The notes under the pieces are model-generated. The model ran no database searches. It saw only the letters and a list, made by a program, of their open reading frames with translations, and was not told the DNA's origin. A stretch of 12,356 nt of DNA from assembly GCA_050289385.1 (NCBI GenBank), contig JBNKFQ010000271.1, positions 1-12,356 of the forward strand, in the 5' to 3' direction. Origin of the DNA: JBNKFQ01 sp050289385 (GTDB taxonomy: Bacteria > Pseudomonadota > Gammaproteobacteria > Pseudomonadales > Porticoccaceae). Position 1 is the first letter of the stretch, and the number at the start of each line of letters is the position of its first letter. The position numbers and the translations under genes are program-made. Positions 1 through 6,346 of the stretch are shown one piece after another.

Positions 1-164
1 CTTTGGCCGATGGGCAAGCTGTCAGCGTCAAATTGCGCGGAGGCAAACTGAATATTGAGCCATCGACCTGGCACCCCGAGTTTGGTCGGGTTGTCGCAAA
101 TCAATGTCTGGTCATTGACATTATTGGTCAAAGGCTCGAAACAGAAATTACTTATCATTTATGA
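1..164 (+). CDS. Heparinase II/III-like protein, C-terminal fragment
   Basis: This is the open 3' end of a gene whose start lies outside the window; codons begin at base 3 and the TGA is at 162-164. About 53 residues are visible. They contain STWHPEFG followed by a beta-rich stretch ending ETEITYHL, which resembles the C-terminal beta-sandwich end of heparinase II/III (alginate-lyase-like) proteins that are common in O-antigen and exopolysaccharide loci. The TGA overlaps the ATG of the following glycosyltransferase (ATGA), so the two are translationally coupled and belong to one operon. The family call rests on a short tail and on context: members in such loci are thought to trim or modify uronate-containing glycans, but substrate and location cannot be read here. 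Confidence 0.55.
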   Translation, partial: LADGQAVSVKLRGGKLNIEPSTWHPEFGRVVANQCLVIDIIGQRLETEITYHL

Positions 165-1390
165 GAATTCTTTTTTTAACAGATAATTTTCCTCCCGAGT
201 CCAACGCACCAGCGACTCGTACCTGGGAGCATGCACGCGAATGGGTAAAAGCCGGGCATGACGTCACAGTGATTACTTGTGCGCCGAATTTCCCTGAAGG
301 CCGATTGTTTGACGGTTATAAAAACGCCTGGCGCAGCAGGGAAAATGTCGACGGAATAGATGTACTCAGAGTAAAAAGTTTTATTACCGCAAATGAAGGT
401 TTTTTGCTGCGCACGCTTGATTTTGTCTCCTTTATGATAACTTCGTTTTTTGCGGGTCTGTTTCAGAAAAGGCCGAATGTGATTGTGGCAACATCGCCAC
501 AATTTTTTACGGCAGTGTCGGGATGGGCCTTGTCGGCGGTGAGGAGAAGGCCTTTTGTCTTTGAATTAAGAGATATCTGGCCGGCATCTATTACTGCGGT
601 GGGGGCTATGCAAGACTCGCTGGCGATACGGTTGCTGGAAAAACTGGAAATGTTTTTGTATCGCAAGGCCAGTAGCATTGTCGCCGTGACAAAATCCTTT
701 AAAGCAGAGCTGGTAGCGCGGGGTGTGGACGCTGGCAAAATCCGAGTCATTGAGAACGGTGTTGACACTACTGTATATACACCTGCTGTTGACAAGAATC
801 AGGACATGGTTGATCGGTATGATCTGCACGGCAAATTCGTTGTTGGCTATGTGGGTACGCATGGTATGGCCCACGCACTGGAAAATATTGTTGATGCTGC
901 CAGTATATTGCGAGAACGAAAAGATATTGTATTTGTTTTTGCCGGCAGTGGTGCGAGTAAAGGTAAACTGTCTGAGTATGTTGCGAAAAAACAACTTGAT
1001 AATATTCGTTTGATTGATCGCCAGCCCAAACATTTAATGCCCGGTGTTTGGGCATTGTGCGACGTGTCTCTGGTGAGCCTGAAAGATGCCAAACTGTTTA
1101 CTGCGGTTATTCCCTCCAAAATTTTTGAGTCTATGGGAATGGGACTGCCACTCTTGTTGAGTATTCCCAAAGGAGAGGCAACGACAATTGTTGAAGCAAC
1201 GCATTCAGGTTTGATTGTGCCACCGGAAAATCCGAATGATCTCGCTGCCGCCATTGTCCGCTTGGCAGACGACCGGACACTGACCGAAACACTGGCAAAA
1301 AACAGCCTGAAAGCGGCAAGTGGATACAGCAGACAGACACTGGCAAACAGGATGTTGAATGTCCTGGTTGATCAGGGGCAGGGCCGGTAG
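161..1390 (+). CDS. WbuB/WcaI-type glycosyltransferase, GT4 family
   Basis: A 409-residue GT-B fold glycosyltransferase that probably transfers a sugar (often an N-acetylated amino sugar in this subfamily) from a nucleotide donor to a lipid-linked intermediate of a surface polysaccharide at the inner face of the cytoplasmic membrane. The N-terminal acceptor domain opens with MRILFLTDNFPPE and APATRTWEHAREW, the signature of the WbuB group. ELRDIWP is at residues 135-141 and IENGVD at 197-202, where the second Rossmann domain begins. YVGTHGMAH (230-238) and PSKIFESMGMGLP (318-330) form the donor site, with E323 in the usual acidic position. A hydrophobic patch at about 85-101 may touch the membrane. 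The ATG overlaps the upstream stop by 4 bases, so it relies on coupling. It converges on wecA with only 9 bases between the two stops and no visible terminator. The donor and acceptor sugars are unknown. Confidence 0.85.
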   Translation: MRILFLTDNFPPESNAPATRTWEHAREWVKAGHDVTVITCAPNFPEGRLFDGYKNAWRSRENVDGIDVLRVKSFITANEGFLLRTLDFVSFMITSFFAGLFQKRPNVIVATSPQFFTAVSGWALSAVRRRPFVFELRDIWPASITAVGAMQDSLAIRLLEKLEMFLYRKASSIVAVTKSFKAELVARGVDAGKIRVIENGVDTTVYTPAVDKNQDMVDRYDLHGKFVVGYVGTHGMAHALENIVDAASILRERKDIVFVFAGSGASKGKLSEYVAKKQLDNIRLIDRQPKHLMPGVWALCDVSLVSLKDAKLFTAVIPSKIFESMGMGLPLLLSIPKGEATTIVEATHSGLIVPPENPNDLAAAIVRLADDRTLTETLAKNSLKAASGYSRQTLANRMLNVLVDQGQGR

Positions 1391-1399
1391 GGCGAGATG

Positions 1400-2488
1400 T
1401 CAGTCGACCCTGGATAATTTGCGCGCGGCCCCCTTGATGATAACGGCGAGACGTTTGATCTGTTTGGTTGCTTTATAGGCATGTCGAAAGGTATAGAGGT
1501 GAGAGCTGAACAACACCAAAAACAACGTCAGGCTTATCGCTTCTGGCCCCGAGTCCAGAGTTATTCCAATAGCTGCGCAAACGGCGCCGTAGGTCACCAG
1601 CGTAATCAGGGCCTGTCGGCGGGTTAAACCACCCTTTACCAAAATATGGTGCAGGTGAGTTTTGTCTGCCACAAACGGCGATTTCTTTTTTAGTGTGCGC
1701 CGAATCATGGTGCTGATCATGTCTATCAGGGGCACTGCAACCAGCCACACAGCCGTGACAGGCTTGATCAGGGCGTGTTCACCTTGTGAAAAATAAATCA
1801 TGAAGCCGGCAACGCTAAAACCCATGAACATGCTGCCAGCGTCGCCCAAAAATACTTTTTGGTGCGAAGGTGAAAAAAGCTGCAAATTAAAGGTAAGAAA
1901 TATACAGAGCGACAGAGCATAGAACATCAGCGTGTGAATTTCGGATCGGGATGCCGAAGGGTACACCAGCGCCAATACGCCGAGAATGGCAATCAGCGAA
2001 AGGCTGCCCGCAAGCCCGTCTATTCCATCCGTCATATTGTAGGCATTGGTAATGCCGGCAATAGCAATGGCTGTAACAGGGATGGTAAAAATTCCCAGCT
2101 CGATCGCTCCTATACCCAGTAGATTGCCCAGTGATGTCAGGCTCAGGCTCGCCCCTGTTGCCAGGGCGATACCTGCGAGCAGTTGCACCCAGAGGCGAAA
2201 CTTGGCTGGTAGCTTGAATTTATCATCGAGCAGACCAACCAGAGTGATGGTTCCGCTGATGGCCAGCAGCCCCATAAGCTGTATATTCAGGTCGCAAAAG
2301 ATGGCGCAGCTCAAGACCACAGATATATAAATGGAGATGCCGCCAATCAGAGGTATATGGCCAGCGTGATCTTTGCGCTGGTCTGGAATATCCAGAAGAT
2401 TGATTTTGTGTGCTACAGGGACGAGCAGGGATGTCGTCAGGTAAGATACGACGCAAAGAAAGGTTATTGGCAACCATTGCGTAATCAT
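1400..2488 (-). CDS. wecA: WecA-type undecaprenyl-phosphate sugar-1-phosphate transferase
   Basis: A 362-residue polytopic membrane enzyme of the MraY/WecA family. It transfers a HexNAc-1-phosphate (GlcNAc-1-P in classical WecA) from the UDP-sugar to undecaprenyl phosphate, the first step of O-antigen, ECA-like or exopolysaccharide assembly. Visible landmarks are IPLIGG (45-50), the Mg-binding LLDDKF (86-91; D88, D89), NAYNMTDGIDGLAG (148-161; D154, D157), FLGDAG (213-218) and HLHH (278-281), the WecA-type counterpart of the UDP-sugar-binding histidine motif. About ten hydrophobic segments are spread along the chain and the C-terminus is basic. Length matches the family. The ATG has no good Shine-Dalgarno sequence, and no better in-frame start is seen. 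The gene starts 53 bases downstream of tRNA-Asn on the same strand with no convincing promoter of its own. Specificity for GlcNAc rather than another HexNAc is inferred. Confidence 0.88.
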   Translation of the reverse strand: MITQWLPITFLCVVSYLTTSLLVPVAHKINLLDIPDQRKDHAGHIPLIGGISIYISVVLSCAIFCDLNIQLMGLLAISGTITLVGLLDDKFKLPAKFRLWVQLLAGIALATGASLSLTSLGNLLGIGAIELGIFTIPVTAIAIAGITNAYNMTDGIDGLAGSLSLIAILGVLALVYPSASRSEIHTLMFYALSLCIFLTFNLQLFSPSHQKVFLGDAGSMFMGFSVAGFMIYFSQGEHALIKPVTAVWLVAVPLIDMISTMIRRTLKKKSPFVADKTHLHHILVKGGLTRRQALITLVTYGAVCAAIGITLDSGPEAISLTLFLVLFSSHLYTFRHAYKATKQIKRLAVIIKGAARKLSRVD

Positions 2489-2541
2489 AAGCTGATATTA
2501 CGATCCATGTATCAAAGGTTCTTTGCGTCGCTTCTCAAAAT

Positions 2542-2617
2542 TGGCTCCGCCTGCTGGGCTCGAACCAGCGACCCAATGATTAACAGTCATTTGCTCTACC
2601 AACTGAGCTAAGGCGGA
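2542..2617 (-). tRNA. tRNA-Asn (anticodon GTT)
   Basis: Read on the minus strand this is a 76-base cloverleaf. The acceptor arms TCCGCCT and AGGCGGA pair perfectly, the D arm contains AGCTCAGTTGGTAGAGC, the anticodon loop is CTGTTAA with GTT in the middle, the T loop is GTTCGAG, and the discriminator G is followed by an encoded CCA. Its 3' end points at wecA, 53 bases away. tRNA genes like this one are frequent integration sites, but I see no integrase or repeated 3' end in the window. Confidence 0.97.
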
Positions 2618-2634
2618 ATTGCTTGAGGCCGCGT

Positions 2635-2663
2635 ATATTAATGACGCCCCCATGGTGCGTCAA
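2635..2663 (-). promoter_or_regulatory. Sigma70 promoter of tRNA-Asn
   Basis: On the minus strand TTGACG (2658-2663) and TAATAT (2635-2640) are separated by exactly 17 bases. The bases after the -10 box are GC-rich (ACGCGGCC), as in stringently controlled stable-RNA promoters. Transcription would start near 2628, giving a leader of about 11 bases before the tRNA. It may also drive wecA by read-through. Confidence 0.75.
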
Positions 2664-2675
2664 CCCCAAAACGAT

Positions 2676-2692
2676 AACAATTAAACATTGTT
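2676..2692. repeat. Short inverted repeat between tRNA-Asn and uvrB promoters
   Basis: AACAAT and ATTGTT form perfect 6-base arms around a 5-base spacer. The repeat lies just upstream of the tRNA-Asn -35 box and about 80 bases before uvrB, in an AT-rich patch. It could be an operator or an upstream activating element, but one small repeat in AT-rich DNA may also be chance. The remaining bases up to uvrB include a possible -10 box TATTAT (2735-2740) without a matching -35 box. Confidence 0.25.
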
Positions 2693-2769
2693 GTTAACAG
2701 TAAAACGAAGGCACTAATCTGTCTCTATCCGCGGTATTATAGAGTGTTTGTCAGAAATCGGAAGAGCTA

Positions 2770-4776
2770 ATGTCGAAACGCCTCAAGGTGGAGAGTGTCT
2801 ATCAGCCGGCAGGTGACCAGCCGTCAGCAATAGACGGGTTGGTGCGGGGGCTGGAAGCGGGGCTGGCTGGCCAGTCCTTGCTGGGTGTAACGGGATCGGG
2901 CAAGACTTTTACCATTGCCAATGTGATAGAAAGGATACAGCGCCCCACCATCGTTATGGCGCACAACAAAACGTTGGCGGCCCAGCTATACGGCGAGTTC
3001 AAGGGTTTCTTTCCGGAGAACGCAGTTGAGTATTTCGTTTCCTATTACGATTACTACCAGCCGGAAGCGTATGTACCCTCATCGGATACTTTTATCGAGA
3101 AAGATGCCTCGGTAAACCAGCATATAGAACAAATGCGATTGTCAGCCACCAAGGCCTTGCTGGAGCGTCGTGATGTGATTGTGGTAGCCACGGTTTCATC
3201 TATCTATGGATTGGGCGATCCGGAGTCTTACCTGAAAATGGTTTTGCACCTGGTGCGGGGCGATCGTGTAGATCAACGCACCATTTTGCGTCGTTTGGCC
3301 GAACTGCAGTACGCTCGCAATGATGTAGACTTTCACCGTGCGACCTATCGCGTGCGTGGTGACGTCATTGATATTCACCCGGCAGACTCCGAGTACGAGG
3401 CATTGAGGGTTGAGTTGTTTGATGACGAAATCGAGCGGCTTTCCCTGTTTGATCCCCTGACAGGAGAAGTTTTTCGCCAAGTGCCACGTTTTACGGTTTA
3501 TCCCAAATCCCACTATGTAACGCCGCGAGAGACCATTTTGAGCGCGGTGGATCTGATAAAGGAAGAGCTCGACGCGAGGCTGATGCAGCTCAAGGACGCA
3601 AACAAGCTGGTGGAGGAGCAGAGACTGGGTGAGCGCACCCGCTATGACCTGGAGATGATGCGGGAACTGGGGTATTGCACCGGGGTGGAGAATTACTCTC
3701 GATATCTGTCCGGTCGCGCTCCCGGTGAGCCACCCCCCTGTCTTTTTGACTACCTGCCGAATGATGCGTTGCTGGTGGTTGACGAATCTCACGTGACCAT
3801 CCCCCAACTGGGCGCCATGTACAAAGGTGACCGCTCGAGGAAAGAGACCCTGGTAGAGTTCGGGTTTCGTTTGCCATCGGCGCTGGACAACCGGCCCTTG
3901 CGTTTTGATGAATGGGAGCGGTTGGCGCCCCAGGCGATCTATGTGTCGGCCACGCCCGGCAAATACGAGGCCGAACATGCGGGCCAGGTAATAGAGCAGG
4001 TTGTGAGGCCCACCGGGCTGATCGATCCGGAGCTTGAAGTGCGACCGGCCATCAGCCAGGTGGACGATGTGTTATCCGAGATCAACCAATGCGTGGCTCT
4101 GGACGAACGGGTGCTGATCACGGTTTTGACCAAGCGTATGGCAGAAGATCTTACTGAATATCTGGCAGAGCACGGCGTTCGTGTGCGCTACCTGCATTCC
4201 GATATAGACACGGTTGAACGGGTCGAAATTATCAGAGATTTTCGTGCCGGTGAATTTGACGTGCTGGTTGGTATTAATTTGTTGCGGGAAGGGCTGGATA
4301 TGCCGGAAGTTTCCCTCGTGGCAATTTTTGATGCGGATAAAGAAGGTTTTTTACGTTCCGAGCAGTCGCTGATCCAGACCATTGGCAGGGCGGCCAGGCA
4401 TGTAAATGGTCGGGCTATTTTGTATGCGGACAGGGTCACCGGGTCCATGCAGCGCGCAATGGACGAAACTGAACGGCGCCGCACCAGGCAAATTGCGTAC
4501 AACAAGGAACATGGCATTACACCGATGGGTGTAAAAAAGAAAGTAACCGATATTCTGGAAGGTGCGGTGATACCAGGTATGGTTGGCAAAAAGCGCAACG
4601 TGGCAGAGAAAAAGCCGGCGTATCGGGTGGGTAAGCTGGATCGAACAGACCCGGTCAAGGTTGCCGCGAAGTTGTCGCAGCTGGAGCAAAACATGTATGA
4701 ATGTGCCCGCAACCTGGAATTTGAAGAGGCTGCGCGTCTGCGTGACGAAATCGAAAGTTTGAAGATGGATTTATGA
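2770..4776 (+). CDS. uvrB: UvrABC system protein B, excision repair
   Basis: A 668-residue DNA-damage recognition subunit of the UvrABC excinuclease: UvrA loads it at lesions, it opens the helix, verifies damage and recruits UvrC. The helicase-like motifs are complete: Walker A GVTGSGKT (39-46), the damage-probing beta-hairpin around YYDYYQPEAY (92-101), DESH box (338-341), VSATP (392-396), GINLLREGLDMPE (501-513) and motif VI QTIGRAAR (536-543). The C-terminal UVR domain (about 629-664, with ECARNLEFEEAARLRDEI) is the UvrC-binding coiled coil. Length is normal for the family. The ATG follows GGAAG with 5 bases between. Despite the expected SOS control, no CTGT-N8-ACAG LexA box is seen in the 150 bases upstream. 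It stands alone between a tRNA and a polysaccharide gene, and no intrinsic terminator is visible after it. Confidence 0.98.
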   Translation: MSKRLKVESVYQPAGDQPSAIDGLVRGLEAGLAGQSLLGVTGSGKTFTIANVIERIQRPTIVMAHNKTLAAQLYGEFKGFFPENAVEYFVSYYDYYQPEAYVPSSDTFIEKDASVNQHIEQMRLSATKALLERRDVIVVATVSSIYGLGDPESYLKMVLHLVRGDRVDQRTILRRLAELQYARNDVDFHRATYRVRGDVIDIHPADSEYEALRVELFDDEIERLSLFDPLTGEVFRQVPRFTVYPKSHYVTPRETILSAVDLIKEELDARLMQLKDANKLVEEQRLGERTRYDLEMMRELGYCTGVENYSRYLSGRAPGEPPPCLFDYLPNDALLVVDESHVTIPQLGAMYKGDRSRKETLVEFGFRLPSALDNRPLRFDEWERLAPQAIYVSATPGKYEAEHAGQVIEQVVRPTGLIDPELEVRPAISQVDDVLSEINQCVALDERVLITVLTKRMAEDLTEYLAEHGVRVRYLHSDIDTVERVEIIRDFRAGEFDVLVGINLLREGLDMPEVSLVAIFDADKEGFLRSEQSLIQTIGRAARHVNGRAILYADRVTGSMQRAMDETERRRTRQIAYNKEHGITPMGVKKKVTDILEGAVIPGMVGKKRNVAEKKPAYRVGKLDRTDPVKVAAKLSQLEQNMYECARNLEFEEAARLRDEIESLKMDL

Positions 4777-4791
4777 TTTTTTGGGGCGAGG

Positions 4792-4800
4792 TGCTAGAAT
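4792..4800 (+). promoter_or_regulatory. Possible extended -10 promoter of the wzz-type gene
   Basis: TGCTAGAAT matches the extended -10 pattern TGnTATAAT with one difference in the hexamer. No good -35 box is present. It lies 15 bases after the uvrB stop and would give an untranslated leader of about 90 bases. The 119-base gap also holds AGGTGCT (4789-4795) and AGCACCT (4860-4866), perfect 7-base inverted arms that could close most of that leader into one structure. Confidence 0.25.
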
Positions 4801-4895
4801 TCCGCCGTCTTTTAAATGCTCCGTCTGGTGGTGAGTTTCCTCGAACGTCACGCAGTCAGAGCACCTGGTAATAACGCAGTTATGGAGTTACCGTA

Positions 4896-5978
4896 TTGGA
4901 CTTTCAAAATACTCAAGTTGTAAATGATCAACCCCGTTACAACGATGAAATTGACGTTGTCGGGCTGGCTGTAAATATTTGGCATAACAAATGGAAAATT
5001 GTTTGGGCTGTGGGCATTACGATGCTGGCAGCGCTTGTCTATGTTGTGTTTGCCCCGAATGTGTATCGTTTGGAGACCGCCGTAGCTCCGCCTTTGATGG
5101 TGGATCTTGAGGCAGTGCAACCGCCCGGGACGTCCGAACTGGTTGGCCGCTACCGCCTGGAGCGCATGACATCCGAAGAAGTGTTCGAGCTGGTCAAAGG
5201 GTATTTGCAGTCAGAAGATGAGCACCTCCGGTTCTGGTTGAAATACAAAGGGTTGAAGGTTGAAGACCTCGAATCCAATGGTGATATCAAATCAGATTTT
5301 CTGAAATTCCATGAAGAACTGAAAGTCGTGCTTCCCAAGAAAAAGGACGATGTTGTCGTGCTTGCCTCGTTGGACAGTTCAGAGCCTGATGCAGATGAGA
5401 TGTTTCGTCAGTTTTTTGACTATGTCAACGATCGTGCAGTAAGGCAGCTGGCTGCACGTACAAATCGAGCACTGGTTTTTCAAGTAGAGCGTCTGGTTGG
5501 AGATATGCAGCGCTTGCGCGAAGAGCACAAGGTTCTTGTCGCTGATGATATGGCCGAGCTGAACGAAGCGCTTGCGCTGGCAAAGCAGTCCGGAATTGAA
5601 GGTATTCCCTACGAGAAACTGGCAAATATTGAACTGCAGGTTATGAATAATTTGTTTCTGGTGGGTGCCAAAACGCTACAGATACAACTTGATGCTCTGG
5701 AAAAACGCAAGGGAAGCGATGCTTTCGTCAAAGGTTTGAGGAAGCTCCAGGAACAATTGCGCAGAGTTAAGGCGGATATTGACAGCCTGGAAGTAAATGC
5801 CGGCCAGGCCAAAACGTTTTTGCTGTTAAAACCCATCTCCTTTCCAATCGAACCCGAAAGTCCAAGGAGAGTGCTGGTGTTGGCTCTCTCTGTTGTAGTT
5901 GGCGGTATGTTGGGTTTGGTATGGATATTTATGGCAAATCTCATTGCGAAAATCCGGGAGCGTGAAGCTGCATCTTGA
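4896..5978 (+). CDS. Wzz/FepE/Etk-type polysaccharide chain-length protein
   Basis: A 360-residue polysaccharide co-polymerase of the Wzz type. It lies in the inner membrane and sets the chain length of O-antigen or another Wzy-made glycan. The cytoplasmic N-terminus (DEIDVVGLAVNIWHNKWKI) leads into a first membrane segment at about 35-54. A periplasmic part follows with long charged helical, probably coiled-coil stretches (about 150-300). A second membrane segment lies at about 326-350, preceded by the proline-bearing FPIEPESPRR that is typical of Wzz. There is no C-terminal tyrosine-kinase domain. The start is TTG, chosen because GGAG lies 8 bases upstream (4884-4887) and the next in-frame ATG would remove the first membrane helix. 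It is an isolated polysaccharide gene between uvrB and tRNA-Val, presumably serving the locus that holds wecA. Confidence 0.8.
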   Translation: MDFQNTQVVNDQPRYNDEIDVVGLAVNIWHNKWKIVWAVGITMLAALVYVVFAPNVYRLETAVAPPLMVDLEAVQPPGTSELVGRYRLERMTSEEVFELVKGYLQSEDEHLRFWLKYKGLKVEDLESNGDIKSDFLKFHEELKVVLPKKKDDVVVLASLDSSEPDADEMFRQFFDYVNDRAVRQLAARTNRALVFQVERLVGDMQRLREEHKVLVADDMAELNEALALAKQSGIEGIPYEKLANIELQVMNNLFLVGAKTLQIQLDALEKRKGSDAFVKGLRKLQEQLRRVKADIDSLEVNAGQAKTFLLLKPISFPIEPESPRRVLVLALSVVVGGMLGLVWIFMANLIAKIREREAAS

Positions 5979-6017
5979 GATTCCGGTTTTGATCGGTGTG
6001 TAATGCAATCAGCGGAC

Positions 6018-6046
6018 TTGCTCTGGCGGTAAGGTGCTGGTAGATT
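6018..6046 (+). promoter_or_regulatory. Probable promoter of tRNA-Val
   Basis: TTGCTC (6018-6023) and TAGATT (6041-6046) are 17 bases apart, and the -10 box is followed by a GC-rich discriminator (ACGCGCCC), as at the tRNA-Asn promoter. The hexamers are weak matches, but position fits: transcription would begin about 7 bases before the tRNA. Confidence 0.45.
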
Positions 6047-6059
6047 ACGCGCCCTTGAC

Positions 6060-6136
6060 AGGCACGTAGCTCAGTTGGTTAGAGCACCACCTTGACATGG
6101 TGGGGGTCGTTGGTTCGAATCCAATCGTGCCTACCA
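6060..6136 (+). tRNA. tRNA-Val (anticodon GAC)
   Basis: A 77-base cloverleaf. The acceptor arms AGGCACG and CGTGCCT pair over all 7 positions, which fixes the first base as A6060. The anticodon stem CCACC/GGTGG carries loop TTGACAT, giving anticodon GAC. The T loop is GTTCGAA, and ACCA is encoded at the end. The core closely resembles E. coli tRNA-Val(GAC) as I remember it. Placement directly before thrS is also known from Pseudomonas, so this looks like the ancestral order. Confidence 0.97.
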
Positions 6137-6139
6137 GAC

Positions 6140-6178
6140 ACACAAAAGGGTCCGCTAACAGTGGACCCTTTTGTGTAT
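6140..6178 (+). terminator. Intrinsic terminator after tRNA-Val
   Basis: ACACAAAAGGGTCC (6140-6153) pairs perfectly with 6163-6176, and three more pairs including one G-U continue towards an AAC loop, so the stem reaches 17 pairs. The GC-rich core GGGTCC/GGACCC is followed by TTTTGTGT. Because A4 and T4 flank the core, the element can terminate on either strand. It lies only 4 bases after the tRNA and separates it from thrS. Confidence 0.85.
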
Positions 6179-6263
6179 GGGGGCTGTTGGTGCAATCGGG
6201 ATAATATGAGCAGGATATAGGGTGTTTTCCCCTGGTTGTCTCTACATTTACGTTTGCAATACC

Positions 6264-6293
6264 GATATACTGCCAGCTCTCAAAACATATATC
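6264..6293 (+). other. Weak upstream stem in thrS leader
   Basis: GATATA (6264-6269) and TATATC (6288-6293) are perfect 6-base arms around 18 bases. It could be a second, upstream arm of the thrS operator, as E. coli has a second stem-loop. TATACT (6266-6271) could instead be the -10 box of the thrS promoter, although no -35 box fits. The two readings exclude each other, and the arms are AT-only except for one pair. Confidence 0.2.
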
Positions 6294-6307
6294 TGAAATT
6301 AACCCAA

Positions 6308-6328
6308 GTGACCCTTGGTATGGGCCAC
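6308..6328 (+). promoter_or_regulatory. tRNA-Thr anticodon-arm mimic, likely ThrRS operator of thrS
   Basis: GTGACCC (6308-6314) and GGGCCAC (6322-6328) pair at six of seven positions, with an A-C mismatch in the middle, and enclose a 7-base loop TTGGTAT. That is the size and composition of an anticodon loop, with T33, GGT (6317-6319) at positions 34-36 and A37: the anticodon of tRNA-Thr(GGU). The hairpin ends 7 bases before the AAGGA ribosome binding site. In E. coli, ThrRS binds a tRNA-Thr-like hairpin at this place in its mRNA (with a CGU loop) and blocks ribosome binding. Same design with another isoacceptor is my inference. A competing hairpin, CCAAG/CTTGG (6304-6308 with 6314-6318), excludes this one. 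Confidence 0.65.
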
Positions 6329-6346
6329 CACTGGAAAGGAAATAGC

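Noticed and set aside
2719..2734. LexA box before uvrB (CTGT then eight bases)
   Set aside because: The second half is GCGG, not ACAG.
3196..3978. 260-codon minus-strand open frame inside uvrB
   Set aside because: It lies wholly opposite a conserved uvrB, has no ribosome binding site that I can see and no recognisable motif; typical antisense shadow.
4819..4848. Resemblance of GCTCCGTCTGGTGG...CTCGAAC to the tRNA-Asn 3' end, as an island attachment-site remnant
   Set aside because: Two mismatches in the first 13 bases and an extra block before CTCGAAC; too weak to distinguish from chance.
4882..4923. 13-codon frame (ATGGAGTTACCG...TAA) overlapping the TTG start of the wzz-type gene
   Set aside because: Its GGAG is better explained as the ribosome binding site of the TTG start, and it has none of its own.
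6236..6346. Upstream start for thrS that adds 37 residues
   Set aside because: The extension does not resemble the ThrRS N-terminus, and AAGGA sits 6 bases before the ATG at 6347.
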